64,000 nucleotides of DNA. It comes from Epiperipatus broadwayi. Taxonomy: Eukaryota; Onychophora; Udeonychophora; Euonychophora; Peripatidae. Within the stretch, counting starts at the first letter, position 1. Each line of letters opens with the position of its first letter. This document shows, one piece after another, positions 42,690 to 53,929 of the stretch. Made by a program: the position numbers and the translations under genes. Location: positions 2,971,097 to 3,035,096 of the forward strand of contig JAQFVV010000151.1 in assembly GCA_028023455.1 (NCBI GenBank), written 5' to 3'. The notes beneath the pieces are model-generated. The model had not been told where the DNA came from and made no database searches. It worked only from the letters and a program-made list of their open reading frames with translations.

Positions 42690-44000
42690 GTAATCTCTTA
42701 GAGATGTTTTATTACGATTAGTATTAATGAAGCTATAGATTAAAATGACTTCAAATTATCACCGATGACTATATTTCGGCATATCTGTAGAATATTCCAT
42801 CATTGATCTTAGTGGCACATTTGATGTTGCAATGATTGTATACATCGATCTCGCCACTGATCAACTTTCACTTTTATAAATGTTCGGGAGACTATATAAA
42901 GAACATTTCTTCGGCATGCTTGCTCATCTATATTGATCGTTACACTTCTCATATACACAGTCATTCTTGTGGTGCCCTGAGTTTATCAATCTTATCATAC
43001 ATTTTTTCAACATGACAAACTTTCTTATAAATTCTAAGAGAACCAATTACATTTCAGCAAAACTTTGATCAATTACTGACTTAGGATTTTTCCCAACATC
43101 ATATTCTAATGTGCCACTTTTTCTTATTTTGATTTTTCATCTAACACGTCCTATATAGTTAACTAAAACTGATGACTGATAAAACATTTCTGCATCGATT
43201 ACCGACTAAAAAAAGTGAAAAGACCTCAAGAGGGTGATGCTCAATTGTTAGTTAATCTGATCTTTTAAATAAAAGCCCAATGAGCTTAATCAGTGAGAGA
43301 AGCAGATTTGGTAGCTAAAGATCCCTAAATTGTCACTTTAATTAATGGTCACTTGTTACATGACTTCTTGCACTATTAATCATTTGATTATTATTATTTA
43401 TTAAGTAAGATTATTCAATATGATCTATAAATAGCCAATACAAATACCATGTCCTAAAGTCCTTGAAAAAATAAATCCGTACATTTAAGATCTTTTTAAA
43501 ATTATACTATATAAATTTTGGACCAGATTCCTGGATAATGACAATTTCTGTCTTCGTTATCAATTTTAAAATGGCTGCTATTTTACTGCAATAATCTGTC
43601 TTCTTTAGTTAATTCTATCTTTATTTTTATTCTATTCTTTGATTTTACTTATAATTAGGGTCAGAATGCTCTTGATGAACCGACCAAAATTAGGGTTTGA
43701 TGGCTTTTTTATTTGCTTTCTGATTAAATCAATGGATTCCAGTTAAGAGAATCAGATAAAGTTATGGTTAATAGGTATTGCTTATATTTGTAATAAAAGG
43801 TGGAAACATCAGCTAAATAATTTGCTGCAGGACCAAAGTCTCTCCAACACCCTCTCACAGAACAGTGAAGGTTACATTATTATTTTATCTGCTAACTAAT
43901 AATAGTTAGATACCCATTGACCAACCATTATTAGATGATTGTCTGGGTTTGTTATGGGATGACTATTTAACTGAAAATCCTAAGCCTATCGAAAAAAATT
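42690..44000. other. Stretch without recognised genes
   Basis: No supported coding region. The sequence is less AT-rich in places but shows no motif or repeat family that I recognise, apart from the short CTGCAGGACCAAAG block near 43.82 kb. Confidence 0.4.
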
Positions 44001-44014
44001 TCAAGGGTGGTTAG

Positions 44015-44085
44015 CCTGGTTTTGAATTCAGATCACAAACATGACAGGCAGATGGTCTATTATTGCACCATGAAGATGGAAAATC
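44015..44085 (-). repeat. tRNA-like sequence
   Basis: The minus strand has ATGGTGCAATAATAGACCAT (A-box region) and, at about the right distance, GTGATCTGAATTCAAAACC (B-box-like). Probably a decayed SINE head. Confidence 0.4.
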
Positions 44086-44204
44086 TTTTTCATTACAATG
44101 ATTCTTAAATTTTTTTAAAAAAATGTATTGTTGAAAAGTTTTGAATGTTTGTTTCATCTAGCTATATTGAATTAAACAATTATAAAATGATAAATTATTA
44201 CACT

Positions 44205-44320
44205 TGTCATCATCATCATTATCAATCCATTGCAAGAAGAACTCTCCAACTAGCCTCTCTTCTCCACATCACTTCAAAACACTTCCTTATTTCATCCATC
44301 CATCTCACAAAAAGAACGGT
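44205..44320 (-). pseudogene. LINE-R 3' end fragment, minus strand
   Basis: A CATCATCATCATTATCAATC tail, CATTGCAAGAAGAACTCTCC, CTCTTCTCCACATCACTTC and ATTTCATCCATCCATCTCAC give a short, internally deleted version of the 12.5 kb sequence. Confidence 0.75.
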
Positions 44321-44599
44321 AACACAAAAATATCCAGTAAGAAAAGTACAATTTTGCACTTCTATCTTTTCCAAAGACTTTATGATGTAGTTGAGTGTTA
44401 ATATTCATTCATTTATAGTTAAAATTTTCAAAGCGCATGTGCAACAGCGTAGTGCTGTGTTAAATATTACTGTTTTTTTATAAATTTCATAAAAAGCATA
44501 TATTATAAACATGATTAATAAGTAAAGAAGACATTTTTGTTGTTGTTTAAAAAAGTTTTAGTTCATTTCTTTTCTCCGACTATGGTTATACTTTGTTGA

Positions 44600-44985
44600 A
44601 TATAGTTTACGTTTATTGTTATCATTTATTTTATAGATGTTACTAAAAAAATATTTAAAAAAATACGATTTTGATATTTTTTATTTTAGCATTACAAACA
44701 ACAGAACACTAAACCTAAACCTAACCCTAAAACTAACCGTAACAACTTTTACTTTTTGTTGTCATTCTATATGAAGTAAAAATAGCGGTAAAGCCATAAC
44801 CCCAGTAAAAAAATATCCGACAGAAAATTGATTTTTCTAATAAAGCAAAATAAAAAACACGAATCAAATTGTAATTTGTTTATTTTATTTTACATGTATT
44901 ATTATCATTTAATTTGTATACGTTAATAAAAAATAATATTTAAAAAAGACGATTTTGTTTTGTTTTTATTTTCGCATTACAAAAA
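44600..44985 (+). repeat. Direct duplication, period about 285 bp, with CCTAA-rich segment
   Basis: TTATCATTTATTTTATAGAT, ATATTTAAAAAAATACGATT, TTTATTTTAGCATTACAAA near 44.62 kb returns near 44.90 kb as TTATCATTTAATTTGTATAC, AATATTTAAAAAAGACGATT, TTTATTTTCGCATTACAAA. Between them lies a CCTAAACCTAACCCTAAAAC segment and a short GCGGTAAAGCCATAACCC block. It looks like two monomers of a dispersed satellite-like repeat. Confidence 0.65.
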
Positions 44986-45144
44986 AACACATCAAAATGA
45001 TTAAAATCAATGACCCGGTAATGTTCATATTTTATAGTTTTAGCGTGAAAATGGCACCATCGAACGGCGTCTTTATCTATAAGACAAGCACCTTTACTTT
45101 AATTATTACAATAGTAATAATCAAATGGTTAATTAATTTCACAA

Positions 45145-45410
45145 AAGTTCAAAAGTGGGCTTAGATGTTGAGATCCAACATCGACTCCAACAGGCTGCTG
45201 CTGCTTTTAACAAGCTAAACAAGAGAATATTTCTTCAGAAAAAGCTGTATATTAAGATGTTAATTTACTTAATTTATTATTTGGATGTAAAACCGGGACC
45301 CTATCAGCACAATATAAACATATTAAAAAAGTTTAATTTAAGATTCCTAAAATTGTCAAAATACAATGGAAAGATCATAAACTCAATCAATATATTCTTT
45401 AGCTAAGTCC
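45145..45410 (+). pseudogene. LINE reverse transcriptase C-terminal fragment (RTE-like)
   Basis: The reading from 45155 starts GLDVEIQHRLQQAAAAFNKL and continues KRIFLQKKLYIKMLIYLIYY, then NINILKKFNLRFLKLSK. This follows the block just after the polymerase in RTE-like and related LINE proteins: IxxRIxKAxxAFxxLxxRV, then TKxxVYxAVVLxxLLYG, then HxxxLxxFHxRCLR. The LLYGCETW core is replaced by LDVKPGPYQ, so the piece is decayed. It is adjacent to repeat U1. Confidence 0.7.
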
Positions 45411-45439
45411 AATATTGCAAAATCATACCTTTGTTGAAT

Positions 45440-45860
45440 AGTACATATAAAATGAATGATCAATGGAAGACATCCTAAAAGGGTGTTTTATGTTCGAACT
45501 TGAACATAGTTTTCATGACAGCAGTAAACCTTGTCTATATTATAAAATTATTTCAAAGATATTCTACAGAAGTGCGAATTGTTTCTGTTGGGAAGGTATG
45601 GCAAAGAAAAGAATACACCGGAGACCTATAATTAGATATGGTCTTGAAGTGTTTCAGAAGGAAATGCTTCCTGCTGAAGAAATTAAAAGACACTATCCAA
45701 AATATTGAGTAGCAGACAAAATCAGCACGCTCATTTGTCATTCATTGATTGGTTTGTATAATCATCGCAAAAACCATTTCTAGAAGTTTGTTTTCCTCTC
45801 TCCTCTCTTTTTTGGAGTTCAAATGGCCATACTCATTTACAATTGGTTGTTTATTATTAT
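45440..45860 (+). pseudogene. Unknown coding-like repeat U1 (copy 2, uninterrupted)
   Basis: An open reading (45463-45708, 81 codons, ending in a stop) contains NCFCWEGMAKKRIHRRPIIR, then YGLEVFQKE and PAEEIKRHYPKY. It is the intact counterpart of the 9.2 kb copy. The C-terminal 45 residues are the conserved part and are rich in basic residues. The stop is followed by a non-coding tail (AAACCATTTCTAGAAG, TTTTTTGGAGTTC, CCATACTCATTTACAATTGG) shared with the sequence displaced by the solo LTR at 10.0 kb. It may be a transposase C-terminus or a retrocopied gene end. I do not recognise the family. Confidence 0.5.
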
Positions 45861-46204
45861 TAGTTCATAGAAGTTCAAACACTAGAAGTGAGATAAGAAC
45901 TGCAAAAGTCCATTATTTTATTAACATACTAAATCACAATCTTTGAGACTATGATTGATGTTTCTATTAGTCTATTTATTTTCACTTTCTTGCTGTTATT
46001 AGAAATGGTAAATACTATTTAAATAACGCAAATTTTGATAAATCTAAAGCGCCTTCCCTAAGACTTCGTTTGACTTTGAGAATATTTCTTTTAATTCATT
46101 CTTGTTTGTAAATGTTTTTCCTTTTGCAACACACTAGTATGGTTCATTTCTTGCAGTCATTTATCATTGTATAAACAATCACTTGTCCTTTATCATTATA
46201 GAAA

Positions 46205-46340
46205 TAATCCACTAAACATCACATGATCTAGTAGGCATTAGATAGGGATTTTATGCAAAAACCTTTCTGCATCCATTGATTACTCTGGCTTGCACTGAGA
46301 GGCGCTACTGTATAGAAAGTTTTGCCTGTGCATATCGTAA
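46205..46340 (-). mobile_element. FB1 single arm, minus orientation
   Basis: CACTAAACATCACATGATC stands directly before AGGCATTAGATAGGGATTTT, ATGCA, CATCCATTGATTACTCTGGC, TTGCACTGAGAGGCGCTACT and AGTTTTGCCTGTG. This is an FB1 end with most of the middle deleted. Confidence 0.75.
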
Positions 46341-46429
46341 AAATAGTAGGTATGATTATTGATGTTTAGATTTTATATCTTATCACTTAAAAAAAAAAAA
46401 CTTAACAAACAGAAAAGGAATAATTGAAT

Positions 46430-46560
46430 GGCTTCATTGCTCAGGAGTTCGTAAAAAGTTTGAGCATCAGAAGTGCCAGAACTGGAAGTGATCTGCGGAC
46501 CTTAAATAAATTCTGTTAAATATGGCCTGGTGGTGAACCCAAGAATTAAAGATTCCTGGA
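46430..46560 (+). repeat. SINE-D copy
   Basis: GCTTCATTGCTCAGGAGTTC, GTAAAAAGTTTGAGCATCAG and AAGTGCCAGAACTGGAAGTG follow the family consensus for the first half. The second half is diverged. Confidence 0.5.
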
Positions 46561-46799
46561 TCTAGTAGTTTAGAGTAATGATTAAATAGTAAAAGCAAAA
46601 GATAAAGATTACTAAAATAGGTAATTAAAAGCTGTGAATGAATGGTGGACCAAAGAACTACATATTTCTGGATCAGGCAGGGATAGTGTAGCAGATTCAA
46701 TATCTAAAGATTCCCAAACAAATTCTCCACTGAATAAAATTAAAGAAAATATATCTCAGTTAAACAGAATTTCTTATTTGGATGTTTAAAGGTCACATG

Positions 46800-47870
46800 A
46801 CTTCCTAAGCAACAAATCATAAAGTTATTTTTAAAACTAATTTTTCATACTTAAAAAATGATTTTTTTCATAATATGAATTAATTGGATCCCAAGAGATC
46901 ATACCATATGTGAGATGGATGGATAAAACAGGATGTTTGTCAGTACATTGGGAAAAAGTGAGGAAAATTATTGATAATAGTTAGAAATGACATTTTTAAA
47001 TTTCAATTAGTAATGGCACAGAACATCGTTCACTGAAACCAACATCAAACAGATTTTTCTGCCATTACAGACACTATAAAAATAAATAAATTACTGCACT
47101 TTTCCAATTTCTTTTAGTAAAATCATTTTTCTGTAATAAGACTGTCGATGAAGTAGCAGAAGACAAACAAGGTAGACTTTGAAAAAAGACTGGTGTTCGA
47201 GATTGCAGAGATGGGCGAAAACAGTATGTTACAGCTTTGGTGACTTTCAAAAGATGTCCAGCATTATTAAGCAGAAATTTACGCAGAATACAGTGCTTGA
47301 ATAATATGATGGAAGGAATAAATGAATTATTGAAGAATGTCTATAAATAACAGTGATATGCTGGGGAATTAAAGGCTTGTCTGGCATGGAAGTATCCTCA
47401 AAACAAAAAATTCTACTTTCATCAAGTAGTTTAAATCTGACCTCTGAAATAAAGAGAAATGAATAAGATCAAAGAAAAGCCCAAGAAGAATGTTAGCACA
47501 TACAGAAACATCCAATATCTTAAGATATATCCACTAAAAATCACTGAAAATTAAGAAAACTGCCATCAACAGTAAAGAAGATAATGAAAAAAAAAAATCA
47601 AGAAAATATATGGATTGAAAATGGCCAAAACTAATAAAATGGTTGGAAAAAGAAAATAAAAATGAAAATCAAATTGACGATCAGACTTGTTAAGAATAGA
47701 AAGTTTTTTATCCTAGAAATGAAAATCACTGATAGTCAAATCTTTCAACCAAAAATAAAACTCATATTTTTGCTGCAAGAACATGATGAAGTTCGTAAAC
47801 AAGATTTGGAAAGTCAAAAAAGGTAGATCATAAAGCAAATATGTATTAATCACATCCACTTTTACAATCC
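46800..47870. other. Stretch without recognised genes
   Basis: No supported gene. Around 46.9 kb, GGATCCCAAGAGATCATACC, ATATGTGAGATGGATGGATA resembles a few words of the LINE-R C-terminal region, but it is too short to call. Confidence 0.35.
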
Positions 47871-47874
47871 TGTA

Positions 47875-48790
47875 GTTTGAATAATTGTTTACTTGTGAAA
47901 ATATTCAAATATATATGAAAAACGTTACAAAAGTTTTCAATTCCTTGAGTTTTGCGGAATAAAGTAGGTGTGCATTTTTAAGTATCTTCTACATTTTGGT
48001 AAAATATATAAAGTCCAGAAGTAGAACCAGCTGGATTTGATCTTCCCGAACATTACGGAATCTCGTTAACAGATTCGTGACAACCAACAATCATTTGATT
48101 CATAAATAAAATTTTAACAGCTCCTGACCTATGTACTTGAAGACAAATACAAAACACATATAGTTAGTGACATCAAAGGTATCAGAATTTAAGGACTGGA
48201 TTTCCTAGATAAAAAAAAGCATGTGGCTTTATTACTCGGGAGTTCATAAAATGTTTGAGAACCAGACTTGCAAGTGCCAGAATCAATCCTGGAACTTTCT
48301 GATCCCAAGTCGGATACTCTACTAGTTAAATTTAAAAAACATTCATTGCCAAACGAATAAATAGATCATTACAAATGTTTTCAATTCCCTGAATTCTGAA
48401 TTTTAAGATATATATTTTGTTGAAATATATAAGATCCAACAGAAATGCCAGATGGATTTGATCTTCCTGGACATTATGGAGTCTCATTGACAGATTCATG
48501 ACAACTCATATTCAATTATTTCACAATGAAATTTAACAATGACTTATAAAGATGTGGACTGACACAAACCATGCAGTTAGTGATTCAAATCTATAGCTTC
48601 CGTGGCAGAACTGAAGCACTAAGTAAAGTGCAAGAGATTCTACTTTCTGGTTGGGTCTTTGCGGTTCTTTCACGATATTTTGAAAGCTAAAATTGTAAAG
48701 AAATCCTTATATTAAATTCACAAATAGATCATTGCAAACATATTCAAATCCTTGATTTCTGAATTATATTTTATACATTTTACTGAAACA
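47875..48790 (+). repeat. Tandem-like repeat, three diverged units
   Basis: GTTTTCAATTCCTTGAGTTT near 47932, GTTTTCAATTCCCTGAATTC near 48376 and a TATTCAAATCCTTGATTTCT match near 48740 begin units that share TAAAATATATAAAGTCCAGA, GCTGGATTTGATCTTCCCGA, ACATTACGGAATCTCGTTAA, CAGATTCGTGACAAC and a TAGTTAGTGA end. The second unit begins after a SINE-D insertion at about 48.23-48.34 kb. The third is truncated. Origin unknown. Confidence 0.65.
48230..48345 (+). repeat. SINE-D copy inside the 47.9 kb repeat
   Basis: GCTTTATTACTCGGGAGTTC, ATAAAATGTTTGAGAACCAG and GCCAGAATCAATCCTGGAAC, then a GGATACTCTACTAG end, separate repeat units 1 and 2. Confidence 0.55.
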
Positions 48791-49149
48791 GAAGAAGTGA
48801 TTAAATGATTGAACGAATGATGAATTAGTTATTATCTTTTTAATTTTTCTTGCTAATGATTGTTTCTAAAATCTCTAAGAGGATAATTATCATAATCTTT
48901 TGCTATTTTCTTTCATGTTACCATCTTCAGTTATTTAAAATTAGGACAAGGTCTGATTGTTGAGAGCTTCTTTGCCATTCATTATCTTCACGCACTAACG
49001 GACAATGGGACTATGTGTTTAGGCAGTAACATTTCCACCCCAATGCAAAATTTTAATTCCATTTTTTTCTTTGAATATTTTATTTTTTACAAAAAAAATC
49101 AAGTCAGATGTCACATGACCTAATTTAATAAGTTTGCTAATGCTTGAAT

Positions 49150-49335
49150 ATTCTAGTACCTCACTGATGAAGCCAGTAGTAGAAATTGGTCTGGGGTTGT
49201 GGATGTTCTGGAAAGCTTGTTAAGAGCTTATTTTGTGAGAACTATATATAACATTTTATTCTTTGTTTTTCTCTCATTATTTTTTGCCCTTGAAATTGGA
49301 GTAGCCATCCTCATTTGCAGGGGCTGACAATGATG
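49150..49335 (-). repeat. Diverged FB1 piece joined to a U1 tail
   Basis: TACCTCACTGATGAAGCCAG, AAATTGGTCTGGGGTTG is a reversed FB1 middle segment. It is followed by CTCATTATTTTTTGCCCTTG, AATTGGAGTAGCCATCCTCA, TTTGCAGG, which matches the non-coding tail of repeat U1. The junction may record FB1 and U1 being part of one larger element. Confidence 0.4.
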
Positions 49336-49754
49336 ATGAACAAAGTGTGAAACATGGGACATGGATGGTTTCAGTAAGAAAACTTTCAATATATAAAAAG
49401 ACACGATATAAAAATGAGCATTAGTTATATATATAAAAAAATTCCATTAAAAAAACTACACAGAAAAAAAGTGAATCAAAGAGAAATAAGACCGTTTGCC
49501 ATATCAGTCACAAAATGACAATCTGATATTAAAAATATCAGTTTTCTGGTATTGGTGTGAATAAAATGTATTCTCCCAGAAATCTTGCAAGGGATAAAGA
49601 ATCCTATTGGAAATATGGATAAAACATTATATGGACATAGATGTCCATGATTCCTGATGTTAATGATATGATTTTAGTTTATTTCTTGCTTGAAGCTTTT
49701 AATGCCGAAATCATTTGTCTGGAGGAAAATAATGCAATAAACAAAATAAAAGAA

Positions 49755-50105
49755 CACAGTGGCAAAACTCTCCATACAGTAGTGCCACTCAGTGCAAGCC
49801 AGAGTAATCAATGGATGCCAGAAGGCTTGTGCATAAAATCTCTATCTAGTGCTTACTCGTCCAATATCCCCAGACTAGTTTCTAACTTGTGGCTTTCATC
49901 ACTGAGGAGCCTTGGATCTGAGAGCACCGTACCTAGATCTTGGGATCTAATGCAACCCTCCAGCAGGGCTTTTATGCATAAACCTTCCTGCATCCATTGA
50001 TTACTCTGGCTTGCAGTGGTGCTACTGGATGGAAAGTTTTGCCTCTGTGTAAACAGCTTGTGTAAGAAAAAAAATTTATGGTCATGTGATGTTTAGTGGC
50101 AAAAT
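49755..50105. mobile_element. FB1 foldback, full-middle copy
   Basis: The left arm GGCAAAACTCTCCATACAGT, AGTGCCACTCAGTGCAAGCC, AGAGTAATCAATGGATGCC leads through GAGGAGCCTTGGATCTGAGA, GCACCGTACCTAGATCTTGG, CAACCCTCCAGC to the inverted arm CATCCATTGATTACTCTGGC, TTGCAGTGGTGCTACTGGAT, GGAAAGTTTTGCC. It ends with GTGTAAACAGCTTGTGTAAG, GGTCATGTGATGTTTAGTG. A reading of 119 codons runs across the element and is not a gene. Confidence 0.9.
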
Positions 50106-51290
50106 AAAAGAAAATCAGAATTAATGTAAAACATCCCATTAAGAACCAATTGCATGTCTCTTAAGAAAAATTGGCATTTTAATTTTAAATGAATATATAT
50201 ATTGAGGTTTTCTAAAATAAATTTTGGCCTATCTTCGATAATGATAGTGTATCAAAAGCCTGGTTGAGAAATCGTAAATTATAACATCGTATTAATAATT
50301 TAATCATCCACAAGTCTTGTAGCATATAGCTTTATATTTCACCATAGTATAAGTATTTTGTTGCCTATCCTAAACATTTTTTTTAAAGATGATTATTTAG
50401 AACTGTCATAATGAAGTCATGTTTTAAAAAATTATTTTCTGAGATTATTTGAATCTATTTCTTGGCTGAGAATATTTCCCTAATTATTATCCCTATTCTC
50501 ACATGTTCTAACGCACATCATATTTTTGTGAAGATTTAGTTATTATTTTTTGATGTGTAATTAGTCCTTTTACTGTAAAAATATCATTAGAAGTATCAAA
50601 GATACTAAAAAATTTATTATTGAAAATATTCCAAATTTACTTATATAAATGAGAGCGGAAAAGGATTTAATTTCAATGTGAAACACTTAAGAAAATGAAT
50701 ACAGAAAGTATTAATTATATAAATATTTATCACAAGTCAATAAATTATGAAGGCTTGAATATGTAAATCAGTTTCATTCTTTACCATTAGCATAAATTTT
50801 TGGATAAAAAAACTACCCAAAATAAGATTTTGAATGTAAATAATTTGGATACTTTTTAACTTAAAAGTCTACATTCAGAATAGTAGCTTTGAACTACCCA
50901 AAAATGACCTCGGTATCATTTAGTTAGTTTTTTTTTTGTTAAATACCGTCAAAAAGTTTGGCAACCCAAAATTTAGGCAAATTGCTAGACGATATTAATA
51001 CCGTTAAAAAACTGAAAATACTTCTTATAACCTAAATCCATTTTTGGAACTGAACATTTTCTTCCTTTTAAGTAATCTAATTGTTACCTTTGACAAGAGT
51101 GCTCAGTACCAAAAATACAATTATAGTTGATACTTTCAAAGTTTTCTTTAATATATAGTATTAATATTGCCCTTTCATATTTTCTTTTCTGTAATGGAGT
51201 TCTTAGATTTAAAATTTGAACGGTAGCGACATCTGCCATCATTAATACTAATTACATTAAACTTTAGTAATCAATTATCAGTTTTAAGCT
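50106..51290. other. 3' flank of the H6PD-like gene; no feature seen
   Basis: AT-rich, without shared repeats. On the minus strand an ATTAAA at about 51148-51153, some 150 bases past the stop codon, could be a variant polyadenylation signal. No canonical AATAAA is evident closer. Confidence 0.35.
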
Positions 51291-51297
51291 TCTTTTC

Positions 51298-52871
51298 TCA
51301 CAAAGCACTATTGTCAATATACAACGTCAAATTACCATTTTCAGGCGCAATTTCACTTACGGGTAAAATGTTTTCATCGGTATTGGATTGTAACTGTTGA
51401 ACAATTTGTTTTTTATTCTTGCCTACTATTAACAGCACAATTTCTTTACTTTTATTGATACAACTAAATGTTAAAGTCATTCTCTTATTTAAATTAGAAG
51501 AAATTCCCATTTCAGTCAAAATTACAAACTTTTCCACATTAAGAGTACTTTTTTGGTTTGGGAATAATGAAGCTACATGCCCATCACTTCCAACTCCTAC
51601 AACGATAAAATCAAAATAACCATCGGTGAAATTTTTAATGGTCTTATCATATAAATCAAAGCCACGATCACCTGACTCACATAAACCAGAACTAAGCATA
51701 ACCGGCATGGGGTGAATGTTGATATAAGGAATTGGTATAAATTTTAACAAATTATTGTAGACATTGCGAAAGTTAGAATTTACATCGTCTAAAGATACAC
51801 ATCTTTCATCTAAAAACCAGATGTGCGTATATTCCCAGGATATTTCAAATTTTAAATCAACCAAAATTTTGTATAATCTTTCAGGGCTTGATCCACCAGG
51901 AAGGACCAAATGAAATGATCCTTTTTCTTTCACGTTTCTCTGAGCAGATGTTATTATTTGAGATGCCAATTTAAAAGATATTGCTTCTAAATTCCCTGTT
52001 AAAACTTTTCTTTCTTTAAACGATTGTAAAACATTATCTTCACTATGAAGGTATAAAAGTCCTTCAGCTTGATTAACGTATTGCAATTTATTTTGAACAA
52101 GCATGAAATCTAACCAGCCAGATTCATTTTGATTGTATGATCTTGGTTTTTGAGCTTCTGTAGCTTGTAGTAATGGTGTCCATACTTTCCAGAGAGACAG
52201 AAGATGTTCTGTTCCAACAAAAAAATCTCGATTTCCTTTAAAGATAAAAAACACTAAAGTTGAATAAGCATCTTGCAGTTCATATGATGTCAAAAATTTA
52301 TATTTTGAAAGTTTTAAATTATAAGCAATTACATCTTTACAAATATCCGTGTAATTCCATGACAAAAACTCTTGAGGTGCTGGAAGATTAGTTGTAACTA
52401 AAATAGATGGAAAATTTATCTCCCCAAATCCCATATGAAATATAATTTGCCTTAGATTACAGTTATTTTTACTATTGCTATTGCAGAAGTAGTAATTTTT
52501 AAAAACTATTTTAATGTAATTTTCTTTCAATTCCATACTTTTACCAGCTGTTATAATAAACGGTACATCCTGCCATCTAGTATTATCAATATGTAATACA
52601 GCAGCAGCAAACGTAGGAGTTTTTGATACATATGAGCCATCATTTAGTTCCCGTTGAGCTTGATTCCGATAGTCATCATACTGACCAATAACAATTTTCT
52701 TAAAAGTAGGCGGCTGTAAATTTGCCAACAGTTCCAATTTTTTAGATTTTATTTCCGCAATATCTTCCAAAGAGTGAGGCAATTCCATCGCTATCAAAAT
52801 AAGCAACTCCGTCAAATGATTTTGCATCACATCACGAATAATACCGTAGTTATCAAAAAAATGAATGCGAC
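51298..52871 (-). CDS. H6PD: H6PD-like bifunctional enzyme, last coding exon (G6PD C-terminus plus 6-phosphogluconolactonase)
   Basis: H6PD oxidises glucose-6-phosphate and hydrolyses the lactone, making NADPH in the ER lumen. This exon encodes about 523 residues. Numbering from V52830 as residue 1, residues 1-220 are the G6PD C-terminal domain: MQNHLTELL, IVIGQYDDY (46-54), TPTFAAAVLHIDNTRW (71-86), PFIITAGKSMELKE (90-103), DAYSTLVFFIFKGN (187-200) and LWKVWTPLL (213-221). RIHFFDNYGIIRD precedes it. Residues 270-510 are the lactonase: LVLPGGSSPERLY (308-320), WFLDER (338-343), SNFRNVY (352-358), VGVGSDGHVASLFP (411-424) and a KRMTLTF segment (449-455). The exon starts after a CAG acceptor at 52874-52872 and ends in TGA at 51300-51298. 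The C-terminus is not KDEL-like. The reading is open throughout with no damage. Human H6PD also has a very large last exon, from memory. Confidence 0.96.
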
Positions 52872-53009
52872 CTGAAATGAGAAAAATGATGGATTTAAAA
52901 AATTAAATCTTATAAAAAAATTTTATTAATTAGTCTTTTAACATAATTTATTTTAATATTGAATTGTAATTTCAAATGTTACATTATAAAGTAATAAATT
53001 TATTTCCTC

Positions 53010-53345
53010 TACTACAGGTCTGTCACAATTTCCTAAGCTTGAATAATCAATAGATGCTAGATAGTAATCCATAACTATGTGAGAAAACAGGCTTATATTT
53101 ATAACATTAAGATATTTTTGAATTTTGGGCTGATAGCTTGATATAAAAAGGGAGTAGATGATGGCTGATGGGTAAAAAATGCATGGAATCCAAAAAATCT
53201 GGGTGCACTAAGTTTAGATCCAAAACTCACCACTAATGAAAGATATAAGCTAGAAAGTAGTCTGCAGGTATGTGTAGGACATCTAATAATTATTCATGCT
53301 TACACTAGGTGGCAGATCAGGGAAGAATAGACTTTCTACTTAAAA
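53010..53345 (+). repeat. FB1-related remnant in the H6PD intron
   Basis: CTTGAATAATCAATAGATGC, then AAACTCACCACTAATGAAAG, ATATAAGCTAGAAAGTAGTC, and TTACACTAGGTGGCAGATC. The two ends form a weak inverted repeat (AAGCTTGAATAATCAATAGA region with the CACTAGGTGGCAG end). It is an older relative of FB1. Confidence 0.5.
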
Positions 53346-53815
53346 GTAAAAGAGAAAGAAAATATTTTATGGACCTTTGAAGAGAGAATTAAGAAAGATA
53401 CTAATTAAATGCTATGTATAGAGTGTACTAATGTATGGTTGTGAAACATGAACAGTGAGTAATAAAATTAGGGTTACAATGGAAGCCTTTGAGATGAGAG
53501 GATGGAGAAGAATGAAAAAAAAATTAGTTGGGTGAATAAGATAACAAATGAAAAAGTTTTGAAAAGAATAAATGAAAAAAAAAGATTGATTGAGAAAATC
53601 AGAAAGAGAAATTGGATTGGGCATATATTAAGAAAAAATTATAGTTTAATGAAAGATGTTTAGGCATGAATAGTGAGTGAAAGTAAGAAAGGATTTAAGA
53701 GACTGATATTGTTGGATGATATAAGAGATGGGAAGAGTGATGTGGAATTAAAGAGCTTGATAATGAGAGAATGGAATGTAAAAATGGATGAATTGATGAT
53801 GTGACACTCTATGGA
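53346..53815 (+). pseudogene. LINE reverse transcriptase C-terminal fragment
   Basis: The plus strand reads LIKCYVWSVLMYGCETWTVS after one stop or frame change, then EAFEMRGWRRMKKISWVNKI, TNEKVLKRINEKKRLIEKIR, RNWIGHILRKN and LLDDIRDGK. The order YVWSVLLYGCETWT, EAFEMWCWRRM, ISWxDKxTNEEVL, WIGHILRH is the conserved C-terminal block of many LINE proteins. The polymerase is missing. It is antisense to the H6PD gene and confined to its intron. Confidence 0.8.
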
Positions 53816-53929
53816 CCTGTCCATTTGACAGAATACTTTTGATAATAACTTAAAAAGTAAAATACAAATATAAGTCATGTAATGTTTGTTGGTGCATATT
53901 TTAGGTTTTTTTAAAAAAACCAAACAATA

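Noticed and set aside
44705-44745. CCTAA-rich words suggesting a telomere
   Set aside because: The words are few, irregular and embedded in a duplicated dispersed repeat with normal sequence on both sides, so this is not a chromosome end.
49641-50000. 119-codon reading as a gene
   Set aside because: It runs through the FB1 arm and middle, which recur as non-coding repeats elsewhere in other frames.
51419-51619. Plus-strand 66-codon reading inside the H6PD exon
   Set aside because: It is the antisense shadow of the constrained lactonase coding sequence.
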